Below, in pieces: positions 9,820 to 17,459 of a stretch of 64,000 nucleotides of DNA. The notes below the pieces were generated by a model. The model was not told the DNA's origin. It was given only the letters and a program-made list of their open reading frames with translations, and did not search any database. A program made the position numbers and the translations under genes. Within the stretch, counting starts at the first letter, position 1. The number at the start of each line of letters is the position of its first letter. The DNA lies in the NCBI GenBank assembly GCA_016841905.1, contig JAENYF010000006.1, positions 18,249 through 82,248 of the forward strand, given 5' to 3'. The stretch is from Desulfoscipio geothermicus (GTDB taxonomy: Bacteria; Bacillota; Desulfotomaculia; Desulfotomaculales; Desulfallaceae).

Positions 9820-10908
9820 ATGCAAGGACAATTGGCATTTTTACTGGAGAATCAATTTGACCATACTCGGGTCAGCGCCTGGGGAGAAATACCTATAACT
9901 GATGAACTGTTTATCCGTGACTGGGCAGAATATATAAAGAATATTCCCCAACAGGGTTTCCTTGATGCGCTGCGGCAAAGATTGGTGCAGCTAAATTTTC
10001 CGATTAGAGAAGGGATAAGCCATAACCACAATTACCAGCAGGCTACCAGGCGAGGATTGGACACATTTGCGATGCCTGAAGCAAAGGGAGTTGAACTGGA
10101 AGAGGCCGACGATATTGAATTATATCTATATCAAACCATTGCCGGAAAAATACCGGTAATGCAGGTCAGTAACAGGAGTGATTTTGAAACCTTAGTGCGT
10201 GTATTTGCCCACAGGAACGAACCGGTGATGATACCCCCTTCTATGGGAGCATGCATGATTAAAGGTTATAACAATTGGGATCGGGTAAAAAAATATAAGG
10301 AAAAATGGTATCGTGAGCATGGTGGTCAAGAAGTCCCGGACCTGTTATGGTCACTGGAATTCGAGAGAATGAAGTCTCAACCGGAACTATACCGGGATAC
10401 TTTTTTAATTCTAAGCGATAGGGAATACAGCAATGTCCCCGCAGAAACGTTGGGTATTTCCGGCGACGATTGGCGGAGGATATCACTGATAATCCGCCGG
10501 GAGCACGAGGCTACCCATTATTGTACGTTGCGTTTTCTGGGTTCAGCCTGTAACCATTTATTGGATGAGATAATAGCCGATTATATGGGGCTGGTTGCTG
10601 CTACAGGCAGGTATGAAGCACACTGGTTTCTTTGTTTTATGGGCTTGGAAAATTACCCTGCGTATCGTACCGGAGGCAGGCTGGCTAACTACTTAAAGAA
10701 CAGGGAATTATCAGACGAGGCCTTTGAAGAATTAAAATCTTATGTTAACAACGCAGCCTGCAATCTGGATGTATTTAGCAAAAAGTACGCCCCGGCCATT
10801 TATCAAGGTGAGGGAAAATTCCGGATGCTTTTAGCCATGTCCAGGATGAACTTAATAGAGCTGGCGTCCGAAGATATGGAGAGAAAATTACTTAATAACG
10901 GTTTGTAA
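9820..10908 (+). CDS. HExxH-containing protein of the RiPP cluster, putative metallopeptidase
   Basis: 362 residues, soluble, no signal peptide. It resembles an uncharacterised family found beside NHLP exporters. The sequence shows HEATH at residues 229-233, a canonical HExxH zinc motif. Sixteen residues later comes DEIIADY, in which Glu250 and Asp254 are well placed as third ligand and support, as in gluzincins. Family homologues are usually left as hypothetical. It begins 24 bp after the second ABC gene and precedes the sigma factor, so it probably acts inside the cell on leader, core or anti-sigma-like peptide (inference). The activity is unproven. Confidence 0.6.
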   Translation: MQGQLAFLLENQFDHTRVSAWGEIPITDELFIRDWAEYIKNIPQQGFLDALRQRLVQLNFPIREGISHNHNYQQATRRGLDTFAMPEAKGVELEEADDIELYLYQTIAGKIPVMQVSNRSDFETLVRVFAHRNEPVMIPPSMGACMIKGYNNWDRVKKYKEKWYREHGGQEVPDLLWSLEFERMKSQPELYRDTFLILSDREYSNVPAETLGISGDDWRRISLIIRREHEATHYCTLRFLGSACNHLLDEIIADYMGLVAATGRYEAHWFLCFMGLENYPAYRTGGRLANYLKNRELSDEAFEELKSYVNNAACNLDVFSKKYAPAIYQGEGKFRMLLAMSRMNLIELASEDMERKLLNNGL

Positions 10909-10937
10909 GTTTTTTTAAGGGGAGAGGTGCACCAGAA

Positions 10938-11471
10938 TTGAGTCCCAATATATTTCCCATGCAAAAAGCACAATCAGATGAGTATTCCGACATATATCAT
11001 AAATATTTTCCCAAGCTATACAAATACATACTTTACAGAGTAGGTGACATTAATACAGCAGAGGACTTGGTCAGTGAAGTATTCGAAAAGGTACTAATAA
11101 AATTCAGTACATACAACCCGGGTAAAGGAAAGTTAAGTACATGGCTGTTTACCATAGCTAATAATTCCATTATCAATTACTTTAAAAAGAATAATCGTTA
11201 TAAAGAGCCTATTGACTTTGAACAGGTGGAAGCAAAATATACACTGGAAGACTTAATTATTGATCGGGAATTAAAAAAATATCTTCTTAAAGCCATTATG
11301 TGCCTGGATGAAAGACAGAGAAATATAATTGCCCTTAAATTCGGAGCATGTTTGACCAACCGGCAAGTTGCCCAGGTGATGAATATAACCGAAAGTAATG
11401 TTGGTACAATTCTCTACAGATCCCTAAAAAGATTAAAGGATATTTTAAAGAAGCAAGGAGTTATTTATTAA
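10938..11471 (+). CDS. ECF-like RNA polymerase sigma factor
   Basis: 177 residues from a TTG codon behind GGGGAGAGGTG; an ATG at 10959 is an alternative. Region 2 is visible as YHKYFPKLYKYILYRVGD and AEDLVSEVFEKVL. Region 4 is LDERQRNIIALKFGACLTNR followed by a helix-turn-helix (QVAQVMNITESNVGTILYR). Region 3 is missing, as in ECF sigma factors. It sits in the middle of the RiPP operon and probably drives part of it. No conventional zinc-binding anti-sigma gene follows; instead there is a small VAGG-containing protein 32 bp downstream. Confidence 0.85.
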   Translation: MSPNIFPMQKAQSDEYSDIYHKYFPKLYKYILYRVGDINTAEDLVSEVFEKVLIKFSTYNPGKGKLSTWLFTIANNSIINYFKKNNRYKEPIDFEQVEAKYTLEDLIIDRELKKYLLKAIMCLDERQRNIIALKFGACLTNRQVAQVMNITESNVGTILYRSLKRLKDILKKQGVIY

Positions 11472-11503
11472 GCGAACTTGATTTTGCAATTTGAGGTGTA
11501 ACT

Positions 11504-11815
11504 ATGGATAATAAACGTTTTATGGAGACATTTATTTCGGATATAGAAAAAATCGTAACCAGGGAGCCTGTCATTCCGTCTGAGCACGATGATTGTGATA
11601 AAGAATACAATGAATTATTATTCCTTGCCCATATTCTAGCAAAGGCGGATTATACTCCGGATAGCCGGGACCGTACAGAAAAGATAAACAAGATGACAAC
11701 AAATACTCGCAATTGCGGTGAAATGGAAGATGATGAACTGGATATGGTTGCCGGTGGTGTTAATTTAAACGAGCAAACAAATGAGAAAGGAAAAAAAGAC
11801 GGTTTTAAAATTTGA
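11504..11815 (+). CDS. Small VAGG-motif protein (RiPP-precursor-like, possibly sigma-linked)
   Basis: 103 residues, start ATG behind TTGAGGTG. The first ~65 residues are acidic and helical (DKEYNELLFLAHILAKADY) and could bind the adjacent sigma factor. The C-terminal third has MEDDELDMVAGG, a typical double-glycine leader end, followed by a strongly polar 18-residue tail (VNLNEQTNEKGKKDGFKI) with no Cys, Ser or aromatic ring except one Phe. It is either a precursor with an atypical core or a regulatory peptide that uses the same leader for processing. The protein family is not recognised. Confidence 0.6.
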   Translation: MDNKRFMETFISDIEKIVTREPVIPSEHDDCDKEYNELLFLAHILAKADYTPDSRDRTEKINKMTTNTRNCGEMEDDELDMVAGGVNLNEQTNEKGKKDGFKI

Positions 11816-11931
11816 AAGGCATTTCTTATAAAGGATTGAAGCGAATTAAAGGATTATTATAAAACGGTAAAAAGTATGTGATATCTTTTAGCTTGTATTG
11901 TATAGGTAAGTAGTAGTAATTAGTAATTAAT

Positions 11932-12126
11932 TTGAAGTTAACCCGGCTTATTTTTCTGGGGAATATAAATCTGATTATTCCGGCGGCTAAAATAGATGAA
12001 TTGACTGATGACCAATTGGAAGATGTGGCAGGCGGTTTTAATTTATTTAATAATGAATCTGGATTTATCATGGCATATGGTATACCGCCAACTGGTCTTG
12101 GGCTTCCGAATGGCTGGAACTGGTAA
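11932..12126 (+). CDS. Putative second RiPP precursor with VAGG leader end
   Basis: A short frame opening at a TTG, with no convincing ribosome site, so the true start is uncertain or the leader is degraded. The part that looks real is DELTDDQLEDVAGG followed by a 29-residue tail (FNLFNNESGF, then IMAYGIPPTGLGLPNGWNW). The tail is rich in Gly, Pro, Asn and aromatics and lacks cysteine. The leader end matches those at 11504 and 14211. It lies between the first VAGG peptide and the GNAT gene. Confidence 0.5.
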   Translation: MKLTRLIFLGNINLIIPAAKIDELTDDQLEDVAGGFNLFNNESGFIMAYGIPPTGLGLPNGWNW

Positions 12127-12170
12127 CAATGGCCATTAAAGTGATATGAATATTAAGGTGGTTTGCGGGA

Positions 12171-12881
12171 GTGATAGAAAAGGGGAGAATTAAAAATCGA
12201 TGGGACTCTCAGATTTACCCCTACATAATCAGGGAACTTAATAATGATGATATACTACAAATTATGGATTTGCAGAATTTTATACTTAGCTTAATGAAGG
12301 ACAAGCGTTTTTGTGTGCCTTTGTCTCCGGTAGAGCATCGCCAAATTTTGGGTGACGACGGAGAGACTATAGGATTGTTTATTCAAGATAAATTGTATGC
12401 TGTGTGTTCGATTTTGTCTCCAGGCTATCGCGAGGATAATATGGCCCGCCAGCTGAATTTTAGTGATGAAGAGTTGCCACATGTGGCGCAGCTGGAACTG
12501 TCTTTGGTTCATCCGGATTTGCGGGGAAATAACTTGCAGTATAAGCTGGCGGATATGCTCGCCCGGCGGGCAAAAAAGAAAAAAAATTACAGGTACTTGT
12601 TTACTACGGTATCACCCTATAACTATCCCAGTATTAAAACTGTTACATCGCTGGGCTTGAGCATTGTTAAATTATGTAAAATGTATTATCACTGGGATAG
12701 ATATGTTGTATATAAAGACACGGTAAAACCTTTAGAATTGGATAAAACCAACACAGTTCATGTACCTGTTACTTTATTCGAAAAACAGCAAGAGCTTTTA
12801 AGCAATGGTTATTATGGTTGTTCTCAGTCTAAGGATAAAGAAAATATAAAAATAATGTTTGCTAAAGAAGTGATGCGTTAA
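12171..12881 (+). CDS. GNAT-family N-acetyltransferase
   Basis: 236 residues from GTG, after AAGGTGG. The GNAT fold is suggested by the segment VAQLELSLVHPDLRGNNLQYKL, in which PDLRGNNLQ is the acetyl-CoA loop (usually R/QxxGxG/A), and by the following helix LADMLARRAKKK. The substrate could be the peptide or another small molecule in the cluster. The next gene starts directly at the stop codon, so the two are translationally coupled. Confidence 0.65.
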   Translation: MIEKGRIKNRWDSQIYPYIIRELNNDDILQIMDLQNFILSLMKDKRFCVPLSPVEHRQILGDDGETIGLFIQDKLYAVCSILSPGYREDNMARQLNFSDEELPHVAQLELSLVHPDLRGNNLQYKLADMLARRAKKKKNYRYLFTTVSPYNYPSIKTVTSLGLSIVKLCKMYYHWDRYVVYKDTVKPLELDKTNTVHVPVTLFEKQQELLSNGYYGCSQSKDKENIKIMFAKEVMR

Positions 12882-14045
12882 TTGAAAAAAATAATAATAG
12901 CTTTTATTGTAATTAGTTTGTTAGCTATGAATTTAAACGGGTTGCTTACACTCAATTTTTCCCATGCCACGGGTGAAGATGATAGTTATATTCCTGTTAC
13001 CCGAGAAGACGGTACCAAGTGGCGAATAGGTTATTGTGAAAGTGAGGCTTTTATTACTTACTCCGGAACGCTGGTGGGAATTGTTAATGGTTTATATGAA
13101 AGAGGTTGGATTACCGACCTTGAAGGGTTTGATGAGGTCAGTAACAGCAATGACGCCAGGCAAATTTGGCAATGGTTGGCAGCCAGGGAATCAAGTCCTT
13201 TCATTGAATTTGTAGACGATGCCTTTTATAACTTGAAAAGCGGCGACAATAGCGCTGATATTATTGAGCGTTTAGATATACAGCATGATTTGGACCTCAT
13301 GATTGTGATGGGAACACAGGCAGGCGTTGATTTGAGAAGCGATGGTCATGATACTAGCATTTTAATTTTTGCCGCTTCCAATGCTGTGCGAGCGGGAATT
13401 ATTGATTCAGAGAAAGATTCGGGACTGGATCATGTGTGGGCTCACATGGACTCAAATCGTTTTGAGCGCCAGCTCAGTGTGTTTTACGATATAGTTAAAT
13501 TTAAAAAGTTGGGTATGGTTTACGAGGACTCCGATATTGCCAGGGTGTACTCGGCGGTAAGTGAGGTTGAAAATCTGGCAGCAGAAAAAGATTTTGAAGT
13601 AGTACGATACTATGTTGATGAACCCCGGACTCCGGAGGATTACGAGCGATATTACCGGGAAGTCCAGGATGCATATAATAAGCTGGCAACCCAAGTGGAC
13701 GCTATGTTTGTAACCGTTGCTTCGCTGGAAAGTACAAAGTTGCCGGCATTATTTACATCGTTTTATGAAAACAATGTAGCTATTTTTTCACAGCTGGGAA
13801 ATGTAGAAGTAGAGTACGGGGCGTTGATGACGGTATCTGTAATGGATGAATTGAACGTGGGGCGTTTTGGAGCCGATACTGTTATAAAATGCCTCAAGGG
13901 GGCCAACCCTCGAGAATTACCCCAGGTATTCCAATCCGCACCAAGAATCATATTCAATGCCCAGGTTGCTGAAAAAATCGGATTTAAAATACCTTTTAAA
14001 TTAATCATGGTGACCGATAAGGTTTACCATGAAGCACCACAGTAA
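12882..14045 (+). CDS. Orphan ABC substrate-binding protein (ABC_sub_bind type)
   Basis: 387 residues. The TTG start immediately follows the preceding TAA. An N-terminal signal peptide (KKIIIAFIVISLLAMNLNGL) without an obvious lipobox leads into a periplasmic-binding fold of the PF04392 kind: IGYCESEAFITYSGTLVGIV, IVMGTQAGVDLRS and VDAMFVTVASLESTKLPALF. There is no permease or ATPase partner. It is the second orphan binding protein of the cluster, separated from the precursor gene by about 160 bp that probably holds its own promoter. Confidence 0.7.
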   Translation: MKKIIIAFIVISLLAMNLNGLLTLNFSHATGEDDSYIPVTREDGTKWRIGYCESEAFITYSGTLVGIVNGLYERGWITDLEGFDEVSNSNDARQIWQWLAARESSPFIEFVDDAFYNLKSGDNSADIIERLDIQHDLDLMIVMGTQAGVDLRSDGHDTSILIFAASNAVRAGIIDSEKDSGLDHVWAHMDSNRFERQLSVFYDIVKFKKLGMVYEDSDIARVYSAVSEVENLAAEKDFEVVRYYVDEPRTPEDYERYYREVQDAYNKLATQVDAMFVTVASLESTKLPALFTSFYENNVAIFSQLGNVEVEYGALMTVSVMDELNVGRFGADTVIKCLKGANPRELPQVFQSAPRIIFNAQVAEKIGFKIPFKLIMVTDKVYHEAPQ

Positions 14046-14155
14046 ATATAAGATTGAAACGTTTTTTTCCGTTAAATTTAAATCTTTTAAGTGATACATT
14101 CTTACGTCTTTTGTATAACTAATAGAAAACAAGTTAATACAGTAATATTTTCACC

Positions 14156-14176
14156 GGTCATAAGGTCATAAGACCT
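14156..14176 (+). promoter_or_regulatory. Direct repeat plus palindrome upstream of the precursor gene
   Basis: Two back-to-back copies of GGTCATAA (14156-14163 and 14164-14171) overlap a perfect palindrome AGGTC-ATAA-GACCT (14163-14176). The site lies 35 bp before the Nif11 precursor start and could be an operator or the base of a leader hairpin. The pattern is directly visible; its role is inferred. Confidence 0.4.
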
Positions 14177-14210
14177 GATGATAAAATAAAAAAATTAGGA
14201 GGTTGTGGAC

Positions 14211-14516
14211 ATGACAGAGGCAATGAAGGGTTTTTTAGAAAAGCTGGCTAAGGATGAGGCTTTACAGGAGAAGCTGAAGGCATGCAAAAGCCCGGAGGAA
14301 GCTTTTGAAGTTGCCAAAGGCACGGTTGACGGATTAAGCTTTGATGATTTTACTGCTACAATGAAAAAAGTAAACGAGGCGTTTACGAAAGGCAATGGCG
14401 AGCTTTCGGATGATGACCTGGAACAGGTGGCAGGCGGTTGGAGCGATGATAATACGGTGGCCGTAATTACTGCTACTGTTGGTGCGGCAGGACCTGCGGC
14501 TGCAGCTGCTATATAA
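14211..14516 (+). CDS. Nif11-type leader RiPP precursor with cysteine-free hydrophobic core
   Basis: 101 residues from the ATG at 14211, eight bases after TTAGGAGGT; an upstream in-frame GTG at 14205 is less likely. The leader (residues 1-76) has Nif11 features: FLEKLAKDEALQEKLKACK, SPEEAFEVAKG, and ELSDDDLEQVAGG ending at Gly76. The core (77-101) begins WSDDNTVAVITATVGAAG and ends PAAAAAI. It contains one Ser, three Thr, no Cys, and is dominated by Ala and Val. It should be cut by the C39 exporter after Gly76. The composition recalls proteusin cores such as polytheonamide more than lanthipeptides. Confidence 0.88.
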   Translation: MTEAMKGFLEKLAKDEALQEKLKACKSPEEAFEVAKGTVDGLSFDDFTATMKKVNEAFTKGNGELSDDDLEQVAGGWSDDNTVAVITATVGAAGPAAAAAI

Positions 14517-14548
14517 TACGGTTGAATTGAATTTAAACAGTTTATTGA

Positions 14549-14578
14549 AAAGCAGAGGCGGCGAAAGCCGCTCTGCTT
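14549..14578 (+). terminator. GC-rich stem-loop between precursor and modification genes
   Basis: AAGCAGAG(G)CGGC, loop GAAA, then GCCGCTCTGCTT form a strong stem with one bulged G. There is no long T-run, so it is more likely a partial terminator or 3' stabiliser. It would keep precursor mRNA in excess over the enzyme mRNA downstream (inference). Confidence 0.6.
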
Positions 14579-14634
14579 AATTCAGGGAATTGTATAAGCA
14601 GTTCCTAATTTTTATATCACGGGACGGTATTAAT

Positions 14635-15543
14635 ATGATTTGGTCGAAATATTTCCAAAACCCCATCTATATGGAAGTGACAAGGAAAACATTATTGAGC
14701 GAAGACCTAAGGCCATTAATTATGCAGTACTGTGAGATTACACAGGGAATGAAGCTACTGGACGTAGGCTGTGGGACAGGCAGCTTTACTCGGTATCTTG
14801 CAGATGGGGCTGAAGGCCTGGAAATAACCGGTATTGACGCCGATACCGTATTTATACAACAAGCCCGGGTGATTGCCGAAAATAAAGGTGTGGCCGGCAA
14901 ACTTGAGTTTGTTGCCGGGGATGCCTGTGAACTAATCTTTCCTGATAACTGTTTCGATGCGGTGGTAAGCCATACCTTTTTTACCAGCGTAGAGAATCCG
15001 GGAAAAGCGTTATCTGAGATGATGCGGGTAGTAAGACCTGGGGGTATGATAGCGTCCATTACCGCCATGTCTTTTGTCAATCAGACCTGGCATAAGGGTT
15101 ATTACTCGGCTGAGTGTACCTGGTATGAAAAATTAATTGATCTGGAAGCAAAAGTGTGGAAAATGTACCAGGCAATCAATTCAATTGCAAATTACACCAA
15201 GGGGATACCTACATCTGAAATACCCCATTTCTTTGCAGAGTCCGGTTTTAAAAACGTGTGCCTGTATCCCATAGGGAAGGCATTTTCCCTCAGCAATGCT
15301 GCTATGCCGGCAAATGAGAAACAGGAATATATCACGGGCATGTATGAAGCCGAAAGGCAAAAGCTGTTGAGTTATATGGAGCTGGAAGAGACAGGACAAT
15401 ATTTTAGCCAAGATGATTGTGATCAGTATTTGAAGCTCCTGCTTGCCAAGCGGGATTATCTGCTCCGGAATATAGGAGAAAACCACATCTGGGAATGGCA
15501 GGGAGGCGCAAATGCGCTGGTTGTGGGTAAAATTGTAAAATAA
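14635..15543 (+). CDS. Class I SAM-dependent methyltransferase
   Basis: About 302 residues from the ATG at 14635; the frame is open from a TTG at 14590, which falls just after the stem-loop and is less likely. SAM-binding motif I is LLDVGCGTGSFTRYLADG, motif II is GIDADTVFIQQAR, and motif IV is DAVVSHTFFTSVENPGKALS, giving a Methyltransf_11-like fold. It lies between the precursor and the YcaO genes and is a likely O- or N-methylating tailoring enzyme. Confidence 0.85.
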   Translation: MIWSKYFQNPIYMEVTRKTLLSEDLRPLIMQYCEITQGMKLLDVGCGTGSFTRYLADGAEGLEITGIDADTVFIQQARVIAENKGVAGKLEFVAGDACELIFPDNCFDAVVSHTFFTSVENPGKALSEMMRVVRPGGMIASITAMSFVNQTWHKGYYSAECTWYEKLIDLEAKVWKMYQAINSIANYTKGIPTSEIPHFFAESGFKNVCLYPIGKAFSLSNAAMPANEKQEYITGMYEAERQKLLSYMELEETGQYFSQDDCDQYLKLLLAKRDYLLRNIGENHIWEWQGGANALVVGKIVK

Positions 15544-15581
15544 ACGAGAGCGTAAAATATGATCAAAAGAGTGACGAAAAG

Positions 15582-17459
15582 ATGAGTAATCTAAATTATT
15601 ACAAATTTAAAGATGCTTTACCGTCGGATACAGTGTATAAAATTAGAAGTATCTTATATGAGTTGGGTATTCAAACCGTTGATACTTGGCTGGACACCGG
15701 TATTGAAGGGTGCTATGCCCTGAGAGTTTCCATTACCGGTACAAGCATGGCTTCGAACGGCAAAGGAACAGATCCGGTTTATGCACTGGCCAGTGCCTAT
15801 GCAGAGCTTATTGAGCGCATGCAGAATGATATTCTTTACATTGGAGATTTAAGTGATGACGCTATAACCCATGCGGGTTTTTTGGTCGCCCCTGATGAAA
15901 AATATTGTTCTTATCGTGAGATAGCGGAAATGGACAATGCCATGCTGCATCATGTAATGTTAATAACCATGGGTTATATACCTGACCCAAATAGTGACGC
16001 CATAGTAAAATTTATAAAAAACTGGACAGTATTTAACCCGCCGGGCGATCCTTCCAGCGCGGTTACGATCCCATTTTACAGTGTCAAGAAAAAGAATATC
16101 CAATACCTGTTGTATGATATGTATTCTTCCATATACGGCAGTAACGGGATGTGTGCGGGGAATACTCCGGAAGAAGCCCTGGTACAAGGTTTGTCGGAAA
16201 TAATCGAACGTCATGTAAATAAAAAGCTGATTACCGAACGGATAACTCCCCCAACCATTCCGGACAATTATTTGCTGAAATACCCCGGCTTGTACAGGAT
16301 CATCCAGACCATCCGGCAAAACCGTCGCTACAAAGTGGTGGTAAAGGATTGCTCTTTGGGGAAAAAATACCCCGTGGTTGGAACTATGATCATAGATACA
16401 CACAAAGGCACCTTTGGCATGAAGCTGGGCGTCCATCCATCATTCCGGATCGCGCTGGAAAGGACGCTTACTGAAGCTTTCCAGGGCCGGAATATTGAGA
16501 GTTTTACCCGGAGTTGCCGGATTGATTTTGCGAACGAATTGATTAACCACAGGGATAATGCCGTTAATATTGCCAAAGTTGGAATAGGGCTATACCCCGC
16601 TGCGCTGCTATCCAATGAATTCAGCTATAAATTCACTCCATTTATGGATGAACAAGTGCGGTCGAACAAAGTAATGCTTCAAGGAATGATTAATCTATTG
16701 ATTGATCAAGGTTATGATTTGTTGGTTAGAGATGTCTCGTTTCTTGGTTTTCCCAGCTACCAGGTCATTGTACCTGGTTTTAGTGAAATGTATCCTGTGG
16801 ACTTGACGAGGGCAAAGGAACTGAAAACATATACCGCTTTATCCAAAACCATTGGTAATTTTGACCAGGCTACAAATGAGGAACTGGAGAGAATTGTCAG
16901 GTATGTGCGGTTTAAGGAATTTTCGTTACTGGAAAACCAAATGCACCAAATCATCGGTCGTCCGCTTGTTAAAGAGCTGCCTGGCGGCAAAGCCCAGGTG
17001 GATTTTCTCATGGCTTTATGTTTGTACAAGCTAGGTAAATTAAATGAAGCTTGCCGGGTGCTGAGATCTGTAGCTACAAATCATGATGGTGTTGAAGGGG
17101 AACAATATTATTATTATAACTGTATGGCAGATTATACCAAAGCAAAATCTGCCGGCATAATCCAGGAAGAAATTCAGGTTATGCTGCAGCAAATATACCC
17201 GCAGGAGATAGCCCAAAAAGTTAGTTATCAATTACACGAGCTGGAGCAGGTTTTCAAACGAATTTATCCTAAATTCAGTTGTTGGGATTGCGCCAATTGT
17301 CAGGCCGGGGAATACTGCTGCTACAAAGAAACCGAGAAGGTGCTAAAGGTTTTAAAGGAGAGATACGCCGCCAATCCGGTTAAACAGGAGAAGCTGGCCG
17401 AAATATTTAATGCGCTGCCGGAGGTGTTATATGAGCTTGCTGTCACAAAACAAGTTTAA
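15582..17459 (+). CDS. YcaO-domain protein 1 (stand-alone, TPR-like tail)
   Basis: 625 residues. YcaO hallmarks are SNGKGTDPVYALASAYAELI with ER following, SNGMCAGNTPEEALVQGLSE with IIERH following, and VRDVSFLGFPSYQVIVPGFS. The Mg-ATP-binding glutamates are conserved. YcaO enzymes activate backbone amides with ATP to form azolines, amidines or thioamides. The C-terminal third resembles the TPR-like tail of E. coli YcaO (LCLYKLGKLNEACRVLRSV) and ends in a Cys cluster, CWDCANCQAGEYCC. There is no PxPxP tail, no E1-like cyclodehydratase partner and no TfuA gene nearby. It overlaps the second YcaO gene by 29 bp. Confidence 0.9.
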   Translation: MSNLNYYKFKDALPSDTVYKIRSILYELGIQTVDTWLDTGIEGCYALRVSITGTSMASNGKGTDPVYALASAYAELIERMQNDILYIGDLSDDAITHAGFLVAPDEKYCSYREIAEMDNAMLHHVMLITMGYIPDPNSDAIVKFIKNWTVFNPPGDPSSAVTIPFYSVKKKNIQYLLYDMYSSIYGSNGMCAGNTPEEALVQGLSEIIERHVNKKLITERITPPTIPDNYLLKYPGLYRIIQTIRQNRRYKVVVKDCSLGKKYPVVGTMIIDTHKGTFGMKLGVHPSFRIALERTLTEAFQGRNIESFTRSCRIDFANELINHRDNAVNIAKVGIGLYPAALLSNEFSYKFTPFMDEQVRSNKVMLQGMINLLIDQGYDLLVRDVSFLGFPSYQVIVPGFSEMYPVDLTRAKELKTYTALSKTIGNFDQATNEELERIVRYVRFKEFSLLENQMHQIIGRPLVKELPGGKAQVDFLMALCLYKLGKLNEACRVLRSVATNHDGVEGEQYYYYNCMADYTKAKSAGIIQEEIQVMLQQIYPQEIAQKVSYQLHELEQVFKRIYPKFSCWDCANCQAGEYCCYKETEKVLKVLKERYAANPVKQEKLAEIFNALPEVLYELAVTKQV

